Origin: Olivibacter sp. SDN3
GTDB lineage: Bacteria; Bacteroidota; Bacteroidia; Sphingobacteriales; Sphingobacteriaceae
Direction of reading: 5' to 3'
Length of the DNA: 64,000 nucleotides
Assembly (NCBI RefSeq): GCF_014334135.1
Contig: NZ_CP060497.1
Coordinates: 434,001-498,000 of the forward strand
Below the pieces are notes generated by a model that was given only the letters and a program-made list of their open reading frames with translations, was not told the origin of the DNA and ran no database searches. A program made the translations under genes and the position numbers. Positions 55,971 through 64,000 of the stretch are shown here, in pieces. The stretch's first letter is position 1; each line of letters begins with the position of its first letter.

Positions 55971-57731
55971 TTAGTCTCTTAACGCTACAAAATTAAATCG
56001 TCCGCCAGGTGCGGCGTCTCCATTTACGTACCAATCAAGCGGATGTTCTTCTTGCATGTTATCCGACCATTTAAATGCCAGGTCTAGTTTATCGGACAAT
56101 CCCAGCAATTTTAATGGAATAGCGATCATGAACTGATTATTTTCTATCTTATATGATATTCTCGCTACATCCTGCCATCTCCCATCCGTATAGCACTGCA
56201 ATCGGTCGCCTGCAATTACACGATAGTCATAACCGTACCAGCCGCTACGATGAGAACGATCAATGTCGACCCAAAGTGTCATCCAATCATTGTCTGTCTT
56301 TGGTGTTATCTTATCGACCGTTTGCATATAAAAGTAAATGTTTTCCCGGTCTTGCGCTACTTTGGCTAATTTAAAATCATTTCGCCCCGTTTTGTTGATG
56401 TAAGTCACCGCTGGCTCTGATGGCGCTCCACGATAATCACGGTGCAGGATATCTCCGGTATAATCGTGGTATGTCGGATAAACATCGTCCCAATCATTCC
56501 ACGTATGGATAGTTTTCATTGGACTCAACGTTGGCAAAGTATCAACTCCTTTATAACGTCGGATGTAACTTACCAATTGCATATAATAATGATCTTCGAG
56601 ACCTGCGGTAAGGGATGGTTCTAAATCACGGCTGTATTCGGGGCTTGCTTGGTCGACAAACAGCGCATGGTTTTTATTTCCAGTTCCACGGCGCCATTTT
56701 CCCGCAATCCACTCGTTCCATCCCGTCACAAAAATGAAAGGCACCTCTTGCTTTAGTGCGAACTCCCATTGCTCCTGAATATTGTAACCATGTTTTAAAT
56801 CAGCTTCAGGGTTACCCGGAGAACCGTTCCTATAACTTCTTCCCCAGTTCCCCGGTTGCCCATAAAAAGCGGAGCCACCCATAGATGCTTCTAAATTAGG
56901 ATGCTGAGCCGCAGAAACATTTACAATTTCTTTCACTCCTTTGCTATTAAGGTAAACTTTTTGTGGTCTTTCAAATTCGATCCAAGGCCATCCGTTCACT
57001 TTCCCCGGTTCATTGGGCCACTGTGATTCGCGAACCGTAAAAAAGGAGCTGTAAGCTTTTCCCGCAGCTTCTTCCGACAAACCAATTATCAGAGGCTTTC
57101 CATCTAAATAAAACCAGCAATCCGGATGACGGTAGGGAGCCCCTTCTTTGTAGCAATTATTGTAGATTTCCTCCATGGCTTCACCCGATGCTGTATGGGT
57201 ATAAAAGGCTATTTTTGGTGGATTTTTCCCTTGCTTTCTCACCGCTTCCATTGCACGCATTAAAGCATCACTCTGCTGCGGATAAGTCAATCGGTTCGTA
57301 GCGTCAATCACCAAAAGATCTACACCAGCGTCGGTAAGCAATTGTATATTTTTAAGATGCACCCAATAATCGCTGCCATGGTAATATCCATAAATAGACT
57401 GTCCCCAAAAATAATACTTCCCCGGTTTAGCAGCTCCACCACCCCAACCAGGATGATCAAAGTTCTCAAAAACCGCAGGATTTCCAGTATATATTTCATC
57501 GAGATCCCAACATTTCTCGGAAGTGCCTGAACTTGGATCCCCCTGCCAAAGAAAATAAAATAAAGCCACCTGTCTATTTAGTTTTGGACTGCCCACTTCA
57601 TCCTGTTGAGGCAGGCTGCGTCCGAGTCCATCGGTCGCAGCCACCGGTTGACCATTAGCGTATAGCGAAAAAAACAACATAAAACAACAGTTGCAATACC
57701 ACGGTATGGTTTTCTTCACCCTTCTATTCAT
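55971..57731 (-). CDS. GH71/GH99-like barrel with C-terminal CBM9-like domain (paralogue A)
   Basis: The 586-aa exported protein has a signal peptide (MNRRVKKTIPWYCNCCFMLF, cut near YANGQP), a TIM-barrel-like domain (about 40-400) and a C-terminal domain of about 170 residues resembling the CBM9/DOMON sandwich (FYMQTVDKITPKTDNDWMTL, WVDIDRSHRSGWYGYDYRVI). Barrel marks: VALFYFLWQGD, AGVDLLVIDATN and FVTGWNEWIAGKW; WNEW recalls WbsX/GH99 proteins. I do not know its activity. Starts at 57848 or 57788 would overlap the upstream gene or lose the signal; 57731 follows TATAGG. It is about 40% identical by eye to the next gene. Confidence 0.75.
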   Translation of the reverse strand: MNRRVKKTIPWYCNCCFMLFFSLYANGQPVAATDGLGRSLPQQDEVGSPKLNRQVALFYFLWQGDPSSGTSEKCWDLDEIYTGNPAVFENFDHPGWGGGAAKPGKYYFWGQSIYGYYHGSDYWVHLKNIQLLTDAGVDLLVIDATNRLTYPQQSDALMRAMEAVRKQGKNPPKIAFYTHTASGEAMEEIYNNCYKEGAPYRHPDCWFYLDGKPLIIGLSEEAAGKAYSSFFTVRESQWPNEPGKVNGWPWIEFERPQKVYLNSKGVKEIVNVSAAQHPNLEASMGGSAFYGQPGNWGRSYRNGSPGNPEADLKHGYNIQEQWEFALKQEVPFIFVTGWNEWIAGKWRRGTGNKNHALFVDQASPEYSRDLEPSLTAGLEDHYYMQLVSYIRRYKGVDTLPTLSPMKTIHTWNDWDDVYPTYHDYTGDILHRDYRGAPSEPAVTYINKTGRNDFKLAKVAQDRENIYFYMQTVDKITPKTDNDWMTLWVDIDRSHRSGWYGYDYRVIAGDRLQCYTDGRWQDVARISYKIENNQFMIAIPLKLLGLSDKLDLAFKWSDNMQEEHPLDWYVNGDAAPGGRFNFVALRD

Positions 57732-57795
57732 CCTATATCGGCAATTCTCTTTATTATACATATTTCCAGTTACTATCAGCTTTAACATGCTTTGG

Positions 57796-59616
57796 CTATT
57801 TCGTGGTATATACAAAGTTAAATCGTCCGCCCGGTGCTGTGTCGCCATTTACATAAAAATCCATGATATTTCCCTGCTCCTGCATATTGTCATTCCACTT
57901 AAACTCTATATCTATAGCCCCCCTTCCAAGGTCAAGTACCTCTTTGTCAATCGCTAATTCCAACTGATTGTCACGAACAGCATATGCTACCTCAGCTACC
58001 GATTCCCATTCCCAACGGCCATCAATATTTTTTTCTACAAAAGCTTTCTTACGTTTTGGACTGGTGCGATTAACCAGGATATCATAACCGTTCCACCCGG
58101 TAGATTTGTCGCGGTCAACATCAATGAACAACATCATCCAATTAGCATCACTTTCCGGTGAAAGTTTATCTGCGGTTTCTACATAAAAATAGACTTTTTC
58201 ATCGTCGCGCGCCACCTTGGCACTTACAATATCATTTCTTCCCGTATTGTTAACGTAATACTGATCATACCTCCCTCGGTGATCTCTGGGAAAAATGTTC
58301 CCTTTATAATGCTGATAATGTGGCTTCACATCAGTCCATTGGTTAGCTTTGCCAATCTCGATCGTTTTTGGAGATGAAACGCTGTCAGGAGCGACCATTC
58401 CTTTGAATTTACGCACATTATCAATGAGCTGCAGGTAGTACACATCACCTTGCTCTCCCCAGCCCTTATTAGGCTCAATATCCCGGCTCCGCTCCCAATC
58501 AAACTGATCTACAAAGGAAAAAGGATCCCCTGTCCAATTATGCTCAGGTAACCATTGTCCGGCAGTAAACTCATTCCACCCGGTAATAAAAACCAGTTCG
58601 GGATCTATTTCAAATGCCCGTTCCCACTGCTCTTGAAAATTCCATCCATATAAGTACCCGTCGACTCTTGGATCGAAACCCTTTTTTCGACTAAAGCTAC
58701 GGCCATAAGATCCCGGAAGATTAAAAGCACTGCAATGGCCATTGGTAGAAGGGCTAGCATTTTGTGCCACCCCCACAGTAACCTGTTCGAAGGTACCATC
58801 TTGTTTTTTAACATAACCATGTTGCGGATAATTCTCCAACCAGCCCCATTGATCGTTTCTTGTCGGACCATCTACATAGTCGGGCTGAGCAGGCCTGAAA
58901 GTGAAAAAGCTACTAATGTCTTGATCCTCCTCCGAATCGGTGAGGTTATCTGGATATCCCATAATACAAGGTTTATCTTTCCAAAAAAACCAAAGATTTT
59001 CATACCGCCCTGGTTTATACACATCCCGGTACAGCTGGCGTAGCGACACCAGTGCATTTGGCATGGGGCCAAAAGGCAACATAAAAGCAATCTTCGGCAC
59101 ATTTACGCCATCTTTTTGTGCTTGGTCCCAGGTTGTCATCAATGCTTCGTAGGATTCCTCCCAAGTCAAACTACCATTCGTACAATCAAAAAACACCACA
59201 TCAACACCAGCATCTGCCAACATTTCCGCATGTTTACGTAATACCCAGGGGTCGGTTGTTTTATAATAACCCAAAAGCGGCTGTTCCCAAAAGAAAAATC
59301 CGGGTTTTTTACTTCCCCATGCAGGGTGATGGTAATCTTTCATTGCTTCGGGATGTTGGCGAACAATTTCGGTAATGTTCTTTACTTGGTATGTGGTATC
59401 ATCTTCTCCTTGATGCCAAGTCCAATAGAACATCGCAACAAGCTTATCTTTACGTTTTTCTCCTGCAATTTCATAACCACTTACTTGCCGTCCCAAAGCA
59501 TCTGTTGCCACCCAATGATCACTATTTACTCCCGTGATCTGCGTATTGCCTGTCGTAGGCCAACACCATGCAAGCAGGATGATACACAGGCATTTAACAC
59601 CCGATAGTTTATTCAT
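57796..59616 (-). CDS. GH71/GH99-like barrel with C-terminal CBM9-like domain (paralogue B)
   Basis: The 606-aa exported protein has a signal peptide (MNKLSGVKCLCIILLAW, cut near TGNTQ) and the same layout as its neighbour: barrel motifs VAMFYWTWHQGED, AGVDVVFFDCTN, WNFQEQWERAF and FITGWNEFTAGQW, then a CBM9-like domain (FYVETADKLSPESDANWMML, FIDVDRDKSTGWNGYDI) ending in NGDTAPGGRFNFV. Candidate catalytic acids are the Asp in FDCTN and the Glu in WNEF, by analogy with GH99-like barrels. The frame could start 8 codons earlier; the ATG at 59616 begins the signal peptide. Activity is not assigned; it is likely to act on a substrate related to that of paralogue A. Confidence 0.77.
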   Translation of the reverse strand: MNKLSGVKCLCIILLAWCWPTTGNTQITGVNSDHWVATDALGRQVSGYEIAGEKRKDKLVAMFYWTWHQGEDDTTYQVKNITEIVRQHPEAMKDYHHPAWGSKKPGFFFWEQPLLGYYKTTDPWVLRKHAEMLADAGVDVVFFDCTNGSLTWEESYEALMTTWDQAQKDGVNVPKIAFMLPFGPMPNALVSLRQLYRDVYKPGRYENLWFFWKDKPCIMGYPDNLTDSEEDQDISSFFTFRPAQPDYVDGPTRNDQWGWLENYPQHGYVKKQDGTFEQVTVGVAQNASPSTNGHCSAFNLPGSYGRSFSRKKGFDPRVDGYLYGWNFQEQWERAFEIDPELVFITGWNEFTAGQWLPEHNWTGDPFSFVDQFDWERSRDIEPNKGWGEQGDVYYLQLIDNVRKFKGMVAPDSVSSPKTIEIGKANQWTDVKPHYQHYKGNIFPRDHRGRYDQYYVNNTGRNDIVSAKVARDDEKVYFYVETADKLSPESDANWMMLFIDVDRDKSTGWNGYDILVNRTSPKRKKAFVEKNIDGRWEWESVAEVAYAVRDNQLELAIDKEVLDLGRGAIDIEFKWNDNMQEQGNIMDFYVNGDTAPGGRFNFVYTTK

Positions 59617-59761
59617 CGTTAAACCTTTATAAAATTTCATCTGTTAATAATTATTCGTTTTCGTGTTCTATTTCAAAGGCACTCATGAACCGCAATACGG
59701 TTTTTATTCATCAGTCAAATGCAGCTTACCATGTTCATCATTTATTAAACAATAGGAAAAG

Positions 59762-61537
59762 TTAATCCAGCCATCCTGGATTTTGCCAATTCTCACCACT
59801 TAACTCCACCATTTTGTTTACTTCATGCTGATCGATCGGATAAATCAGAAACTTATCGGACCAACAGCTTCTATTCGCCAATTTAAATCGATTATATCCT
59901 GGGTTATCGCCAGTACCGGTAATCCGCATACCCGTTACAAACCGATCCGTTTGGTCGAGGATTTTCCATCGTCTAACATCAAAAAAGCGATGCTCTTCAA
60001 AAGCGAATTCTACTCGCCGTTCATTGCGGTACCTTTTCTCAAAATCTTCATCCGATAAACCTGCAGGCAAATCGGGCATGCCGGCTCTTCTTCGTACGGC
60101 ATTTATAGCCTCCCTTGCTGTTAACGACCTGTTGCCTATGGCGACCGATGCGTCAGGTCCAAATGCCTGATAGGCGGCCTCTGCAAAATTCAGGTATAAC
60201 TCCGCTAATCGAAATAACCGAACTGCACCATCGGCATTGTTGTTCAATCCCGATCGATGGTTATTGTACTTTCTTAAATAGTATCCTGTTCGCGTATTGC
60301 GACGGCTATTTGCCGATATCCCCTCTCTTCCGCCTACAAAAGTTTCCACTTTTTGTCCCGTTGGCTGATCAAGGTGCCGAACTGCACCATTATAGTAGAT
60401 CGAAGCGTAAAATCTCGGATCACGCCCAACGTAAGGGTTTAATTCATCATAGCCCGAGCTATTATTAATAGTAGGTATCGTTCTATCGTCATCTGTGTAT
60501 CCCAGAATAGGCGGTTCTCCGTTCGCCATCTCATAGCTATCAATCAGTTCCTGCGTAGGACAGGGCCCCGTTCTATCCATGCCCGCATTTGAAGGGAGGC
60601 CTGCATTACGCCATATTTCCATCTGGTCTCCTCCTTGATAGATCGTTTCTTTGTCTACTGTCCGTTGATCATTAGAGCTGGTGAAGAAATACAGCGCATA
60701 AGCATTTTGAGCCTCACCTTCAGCGGGCTGAACATCGAATAGTTCATAACCATTGGCCAAACATTCAGACAAGGCTTCGCCGGAAATAGTAACCGCATCG
60801 GCCCAAGTGTATGTTCCGTCAGACCATAGCGGACTGGCAGCATATGTTACTGCCTGCGATTTTATAGCGTAAGCTACCGCCCTTGTCATAATTCCAAACT
60901 GATTATCATATACATCCCAGGAAAAACCTGTTCTATTTGCCGGTACTTCCAATGCGCGATCACAATCTGCCAGGATAAAACTTACTACTTCAGAAAAGGA
61001 AGCCCTTTTGTCTTGGGAAAAATCGTGATCAACAGCCAATGGCATATCAAAAATAGGCACACCGCCATAACGTTTAATCAATTGTAGATAGTAGAGCGCT
61101 CTTAAAGTATGTGCCTGTGCAACCCAAGAAGCTTTCTCCTCTTCCGAAGCGTACACAGTAGCCGTCTTGATGCTTTCAATAAAAACATTACATTTTCTGA
61201 TTCCTTCATATAATTGCCCCCAAGGGCTGCCATCAGCCGAATAGCTTCCATAATTGCTCGCAGTAACGCTTCCCCTGTACCAGACAATATAGTTGGACCC
61301 AGGTGTAATATCGTCGGCATCCTGTGCTTCATCACTATAAGATGACCGGTCAATGTAGGGAGCCGGCGTGTAACCATAACAAGAATTTAAATATCCTCTT
61401 GTACGGTTGTAATCGCTGAACACCTCATCCAAAGTTAACCGGCCGTCACTTTGCAAATCCAACTGCTTATTGCAAGAGAGGAGACCGAATACCATCGTGA
61501 GGAATAATAAAACTAAAATTTCCCGTTGTGTTTTCAT
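59762..61537 (-). CDS. SusD/RagB-family glycan-binding lipoprotein
   Basis: The 591-aa outer-membrane lipoprotein has a lipobox (GLLSC, then NKQLDLQSDGRLTLDEVFSDY), the N-terminal SusD helices (TRGYLNSCYGYTP; HTLRALYYLQLIKRYGGVPIF) and the C-terminal signature RNERRVEFAFEEHRFFDVRRWKILD. Length is at the upper end of the family. The susC partner is 14 bases upstream on the same strand. A Met three codons earlier is an alternative start. Confidence 0.94.
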   Translation of the reverse strand: MKTQREILVLLFLTMVFGLLSCNKQLDLQSDGRLTLDEVFSDYNRTRGYLNSCYGYTPAPYIDRSSYSDEAQDADDITPGSNYIVWYRGSVTASNYGSYSADGSPWGQLYEGIRKCNVFIESIKTATVYASEEEKASWVAQAHTLRALYYLQLIKRYGGVPIFDMPLAVDHDFSQDKRASFSEVVSFILADCDRALEVPANRTGFSWDVYDNQFGIMTRAVAYAIKSQAVTYAASPLWSDGTYTWADAVTISGEALSECLANGYELFDVQPAEGEAQNAYALYFFTSSNDQRTVDKETIYQGGDQMEIWRNAGLPSNAGMDRTGPCPTQELIDSYEMANGEPPILGYTDDDRTIPTINNSSGYDELNPYVGRDPRFYASIYYNGAVRHLDQPTGQKVETFVGGREGISANSRRNTRTGYYLRKYNNHRSGLNNNADGAVRLFRLAELYLNFAEAAYQAFGPDASVAIGNRSLTAREAINAVRRRAGMPDLPAGLSDEDFEKRYRNERRVEFAFEEHRFFDVRRWKILDQTDRFVTGMRITGTGDNPGYNRFKLANRSCWSDKFLIYPIDQHEVNKMVELSGENWQNPGWLD

Positions 61538-61551
61538 CAAAATCATTTTTA

Positions 61552-64000
61552 TTAAAAAGTCAAACTTGCACCAATGTTATATACCCTGTATACAGGGAAA
61601 CCACCAAATCCACCGCCCTCCGGCCCAAAATCAGCTGTTTTCATCCGATGCCAAGTAATTAAGTTATGACCACTGAACATGATGCGTATTTTCTTGGCGG
61701 CGATGGTATTCGCCGCAACGAGTGGTAATGTGTAACCTATTTCCAGATTCTTTAGACGCAGATACGAACGATCGTAGTTAAAAAAATCACTCGATTCATG
61801 ATTTACTGTTTGCGCTAAAGATAATGCCGGATAGGTAATTTCTTCACCAGCGGCATACCTCTCGGGGGTCCAGGCATTGGCATGCAGCGAACCGAATATG
61901 CCATCGAGCTCTGTTTCGTAAACGCCTAAGCCATTCATGATACTGGAATATTGGCCCACACCTTGAAACAAAAAGGACATATCCAATGCTTTATAGCTAA
62001 ATCCACCCGAGAAGGCATAAACTATTCTTGGTAATGAACCCGTGCCGATAGGCGCCTGGTCGCGCTCGTCAATTTGACCGTCACCGTTCAAATCCTGAAA
62101 CTTCAGGTCGCCTACACGGGGCGTTCCAAAACCATACACTAAATTACTGGTCGTTAACTCTTCTTGCGTATTGAAAAAACCGTTGCCATTGTTGTAATCC
62201 ACTAAATAGCCAAATTGCTGACCGAAAGAGTAACCCTCTTCCCATTTTCTGAAGGCGAAATCATCCGTACGTGAAGCCTCATTCCAACTGATAATGGTGT
62301 TTTTTGCATACGTGAACATCCCTCCTAAATAGGCACTGAAGTTGCGACTAAAGGTTTTTGAATAGTTAATAGCGATTTCATAACCTTTATTCTCAAACTG
62401 TCCCTCATTCAGGCGCGGATAATTATTTAATGGTACACCTTGATAAAGGGGTACGGCAGACACTGCTCCTACCACCATATTATTCATGCGTTCTCTAAAA
62501 ACATCCACTGTTACAGAAAGTGCATTGGCAATTCCCAGGTCTAAGCCATAGTTCTGTTTTGTAGAAACTTCTGCCTGGATTAAAGGATTACCAAACTGGT
62601 GCTCATTAATGATATATTGAAGATAGCCAATTGGTCCGCCACCACTTAAAGTCAGATTATCCAAATAAGCGAAACGCTGCAGCCCACTTTGATCATTGGC
62701 CGTCTTGCCGTAAGAAGCGCGTAATTTAAGCTCGGTAAGCCAGTTCAATGTACTAGCAAATTGCTCATTGCCCACTGCCCAGCCTGCTGCGATAGCTGGA
62801 GTAGCTATAAACCTGCTTTCCCGCGCGTATTGTTCAGAGCCCGAGTAACCTATATCTACCTTTAAGAAATATCGGTTATCGTAATCGTAAGCACCCTCAA
62901 TCCCCGAACTGACCCTGTCATAAGGAAGTGATTCAGGAGCACCTGTATCCGCTTTCGTGAGGTTCTGGTAAAACATATATGCTAAGCCACTAACTCGATG
63001 TTTTCCAAAATCACGACTATAATTTAACACCGTATTATACGTTAAATGATAATAATGAGCAGAACTTTTGCTGTAAGCCAGCGGAGAATCCATTTCAGAG
63101 CCCTTCTTATTAAACTCCAAAACTGCTAAATCACTATTCCTTACCCATCGCTCATAATCCTGCAAGGTACTTAAGCTCCCCACCGAATTCGTTTGATACG
63201 CAAAGGCGCCATTCATTTTTAATCCCTTTGTTAAGAAACTCATATCGAGGTCCAGGCCAAATTGTGAATTAATATTGGTTACCGTATGGTTAACGTAACC
63301 CGATCGATTTAACCGACCATAAGTTGGTGATGTAACTCGTTCTGTCGTAATTACCTTCCCTCCGGGAACGATTATTGCTCCCGTTTCGGGGTCGATTATT
63401 TCAGGAGTTAACGGCCCATAGGTTGTCGGGGGTAGCTGAAAAATACTGTTATATACATCAGCATTACTGCTTCCCGGAGTATGTTCCCGTTTGATGTTTC
63501 CACTTAATCTGACATAGGCGTTTAGATATTTATTGATCACCATATCTACATTTGAACGATAGTTTACCCAAACATTATAAGGATTGGTATTGTACTCCGT
63601 CTGGTCGGTATTAAACTGCCCGCCTTGACGCATAAGATTAATGTTAGAGAAATATCGAACACGATCATTTCCTCCGGTAGCATTTACCGCAGCCCGCTGC
63701 ATGGATGCCCACCTGTTCATATACCGGTCGTACCAATTATTATCTGGATACAATTCAGGGTCTTCTCCAGTACGAAACTTTTCAATCTCATCGGCGCTAA
63801 ACAGATAATAACTACCTTGCCCATCATTAAATGCCGCCTGATTTCGCATTAAAGCGTAATCGGCTGCGCTGTAAAACCGCGGCACATGTGTCACTTCCTG
63901 CATAGCGTGGTCTAGCCTACCTGTAATCTCCAGCGCTCCCTTTCTACCTCTCTTAGTGGTAATGACCAGTAAGCCATTTGCTCCCTGAATACCATAGAGT
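61552..64000 (-). CDS. SusC/RagA-family TonB-dependent transporter (5' part outside window)
   Basis: The minus-strand frame is open from 61552 to the right edge (more than 815 aa visible). The bases at 63904-64000 translate into the SusC plug segment LYGIQGANGLLVITTKRGRKG, so the Met at 63903 is internal and not the start; the carboxypeptidase-like domain and signal lie outside. The barrel ends at FGGFPVYRVYNIGASLTF. It forms an outer-membrane pair with the susD 14 bases downstream, the first of two pairs in the locus. There is no evidence on an STN domain because its position is off the window. Confidence 0.95.
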   Translation of the reverse strand, partial: LYGIQGANGLLVITTKRGRKGALEITGRLDHAMQEVTHVPRFYSAADYALMRNQAAFNDGQGSYYLFSADEIEKFRTGEDPELYPDNNWYDRYMNRWASMQRAAVNATGGNDRVRYFSNINLMRQGGQFNTDQTEYNTNPYNVWVNYRSNVDMVINKYLNAYVRLSGNIKREHTPGSSNADVYNSIFQLPPTTYGPLTPEIIDPETGAIIVPGGKVITTERVTSPTYGRLNRSGYVNHTVTNINSQFGLDLDMSFLTKGLKMNGAFAYQTNSVGSLSTLQDYERWVRNSDLAVLEFNKKGSEMDSPLAYSKSSAHYYHLTYNTVLNYSRDFGKHRVSGLAYMFYQNLTKADTGAPESLPYDRVSSGIEGAYDYDNRYFLKVDIGYSGSEQYARESRFIATPAIAAGWAVGNEQFASTLNWLTELKLRASYGKTANDQSGLQRFAYLDNLTLSGGGPIGYLQYIINEHQFGNPLIQAEVSTKQNYGLDLGIANALSVTVDVFRERMNNMVVGAVSAVPLYQGVPLNNYPRLNEGQFENKGYEIAINYSKTFSRNFSAYLGGMFTYAKNTIISWNEASRTDDFAFRKWEEGYSFGQQFGYLVDYNNGNGFFNTQEELTTSNLVYGFGTPRVGDLKFQDLNGDGQIDERDQAPIGTGSLPRIVYAFSGGFSYKALDMSFLFQGVGQYSSIMNGLGVYETELDGIFGSLHANAWTPERYAAGEEITYPALSLAQTVNHESSDFFNYDRSYLRLKNLEIGYTLPLVAANTIAAKKIRIMFSGHNLITWHRMKTADFGPEGGGFGGFPVYRVYNIGASLTF

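Noticed and set aside
59688-59705. AACCG-CAATA-CGGTT hairpin between susD and paralogue B as a terminator
   Set aside because: Five-pair stem with its T-run on the plus strand, opposite to all genes here.
63901-63903. Met at 63903 as start of the right-hand SusC
   Set aside because: The frame continues to the edge and encodes the conserved SusC plug segment, so it is an internal Met.

Overview
The window looks like a chromosomal segment of a Bacteroidota bacterium, probably family Sphingobacteriaceae (Sphingobacterium/Olivibacter/Pedobacter relatives). The evidence is two SusC/SusD pairs, many lipoproteins, -7 elements resembling TAnnTTTG, and the gene order parA-parB-DUF5683-dapB-lepB, which is familiar from this phylum. 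No tRNA, rRNA, CRISPR array, insertion sequence or prophage was recognised.

Region 1 (1-13.8 kb) is mostly housekeeping: the 3' part of recN, fabI, a small lipoprotein, clpC, ettA, a methyltransferase with a cytosolic BtuF-like protein, a lipoprotein of unknown function, a YkuK-type RNase H-fold protein, an orphan ABC ATPase, and an ECF sigma / anti-sigma / outer-membrane-protein set. Region 2 (14.1-21.4 kb) has a malate/L-lactate dehydrogenase-family gene and a complete RND tripartite efflux operon (adaptor, pump, TolC-type channel). It ends in a perfect 22-bp inverted repeat. Region 3 (21.4-27.1 kb) is the lepB-dapB-DUF5683-parB-parA block on the minus strand. It faces an NADPH-dependent FMN reductase gene across an AT-rich gap ending in two abutting perfect DnaA boxes, a candidate replication origin or DnaA-controlled site.

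Region 4 (27.1-34.7 kb) is a compact catabolic operon with a divergent DeoR-type regulator: an RbtT-type polyol/sugar MFS permease, a D-2-hydroxyacid dehydrogenase, two different FGGY kinases, a histidine phosphatase and an exported glycerophosphodiesterase. Several genes overlap, so they are probably translated together. I cannot assign the substrate, and this is one of the two best candidates for an undescribed pathway.

Region 5 (34.7-64 kb, minus strand throughout) is a large polysaccharide-utilisation locus running off the right edge. Read in transcription order it has: SusC (partial), SusD, two paralogous GH71/GH99-like proteins with a C-terminal CBM9-like domain, GH78, a WbsX/GH99-like lipoprotein, a second SusC/SusD pair, GH106, GH78, a short GH78-like protein, GH127, another short GH78-like protein and a GntR regulator. 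Five alpha-L-rhamnosidase-type enzymes and one beta-L-arabinofuranosidase-type enzyme point to a rhamnose-capped, arabinose-containing plant glycan. The three GH99/GH71-like proteins are the least understood part and may carry a new activity.
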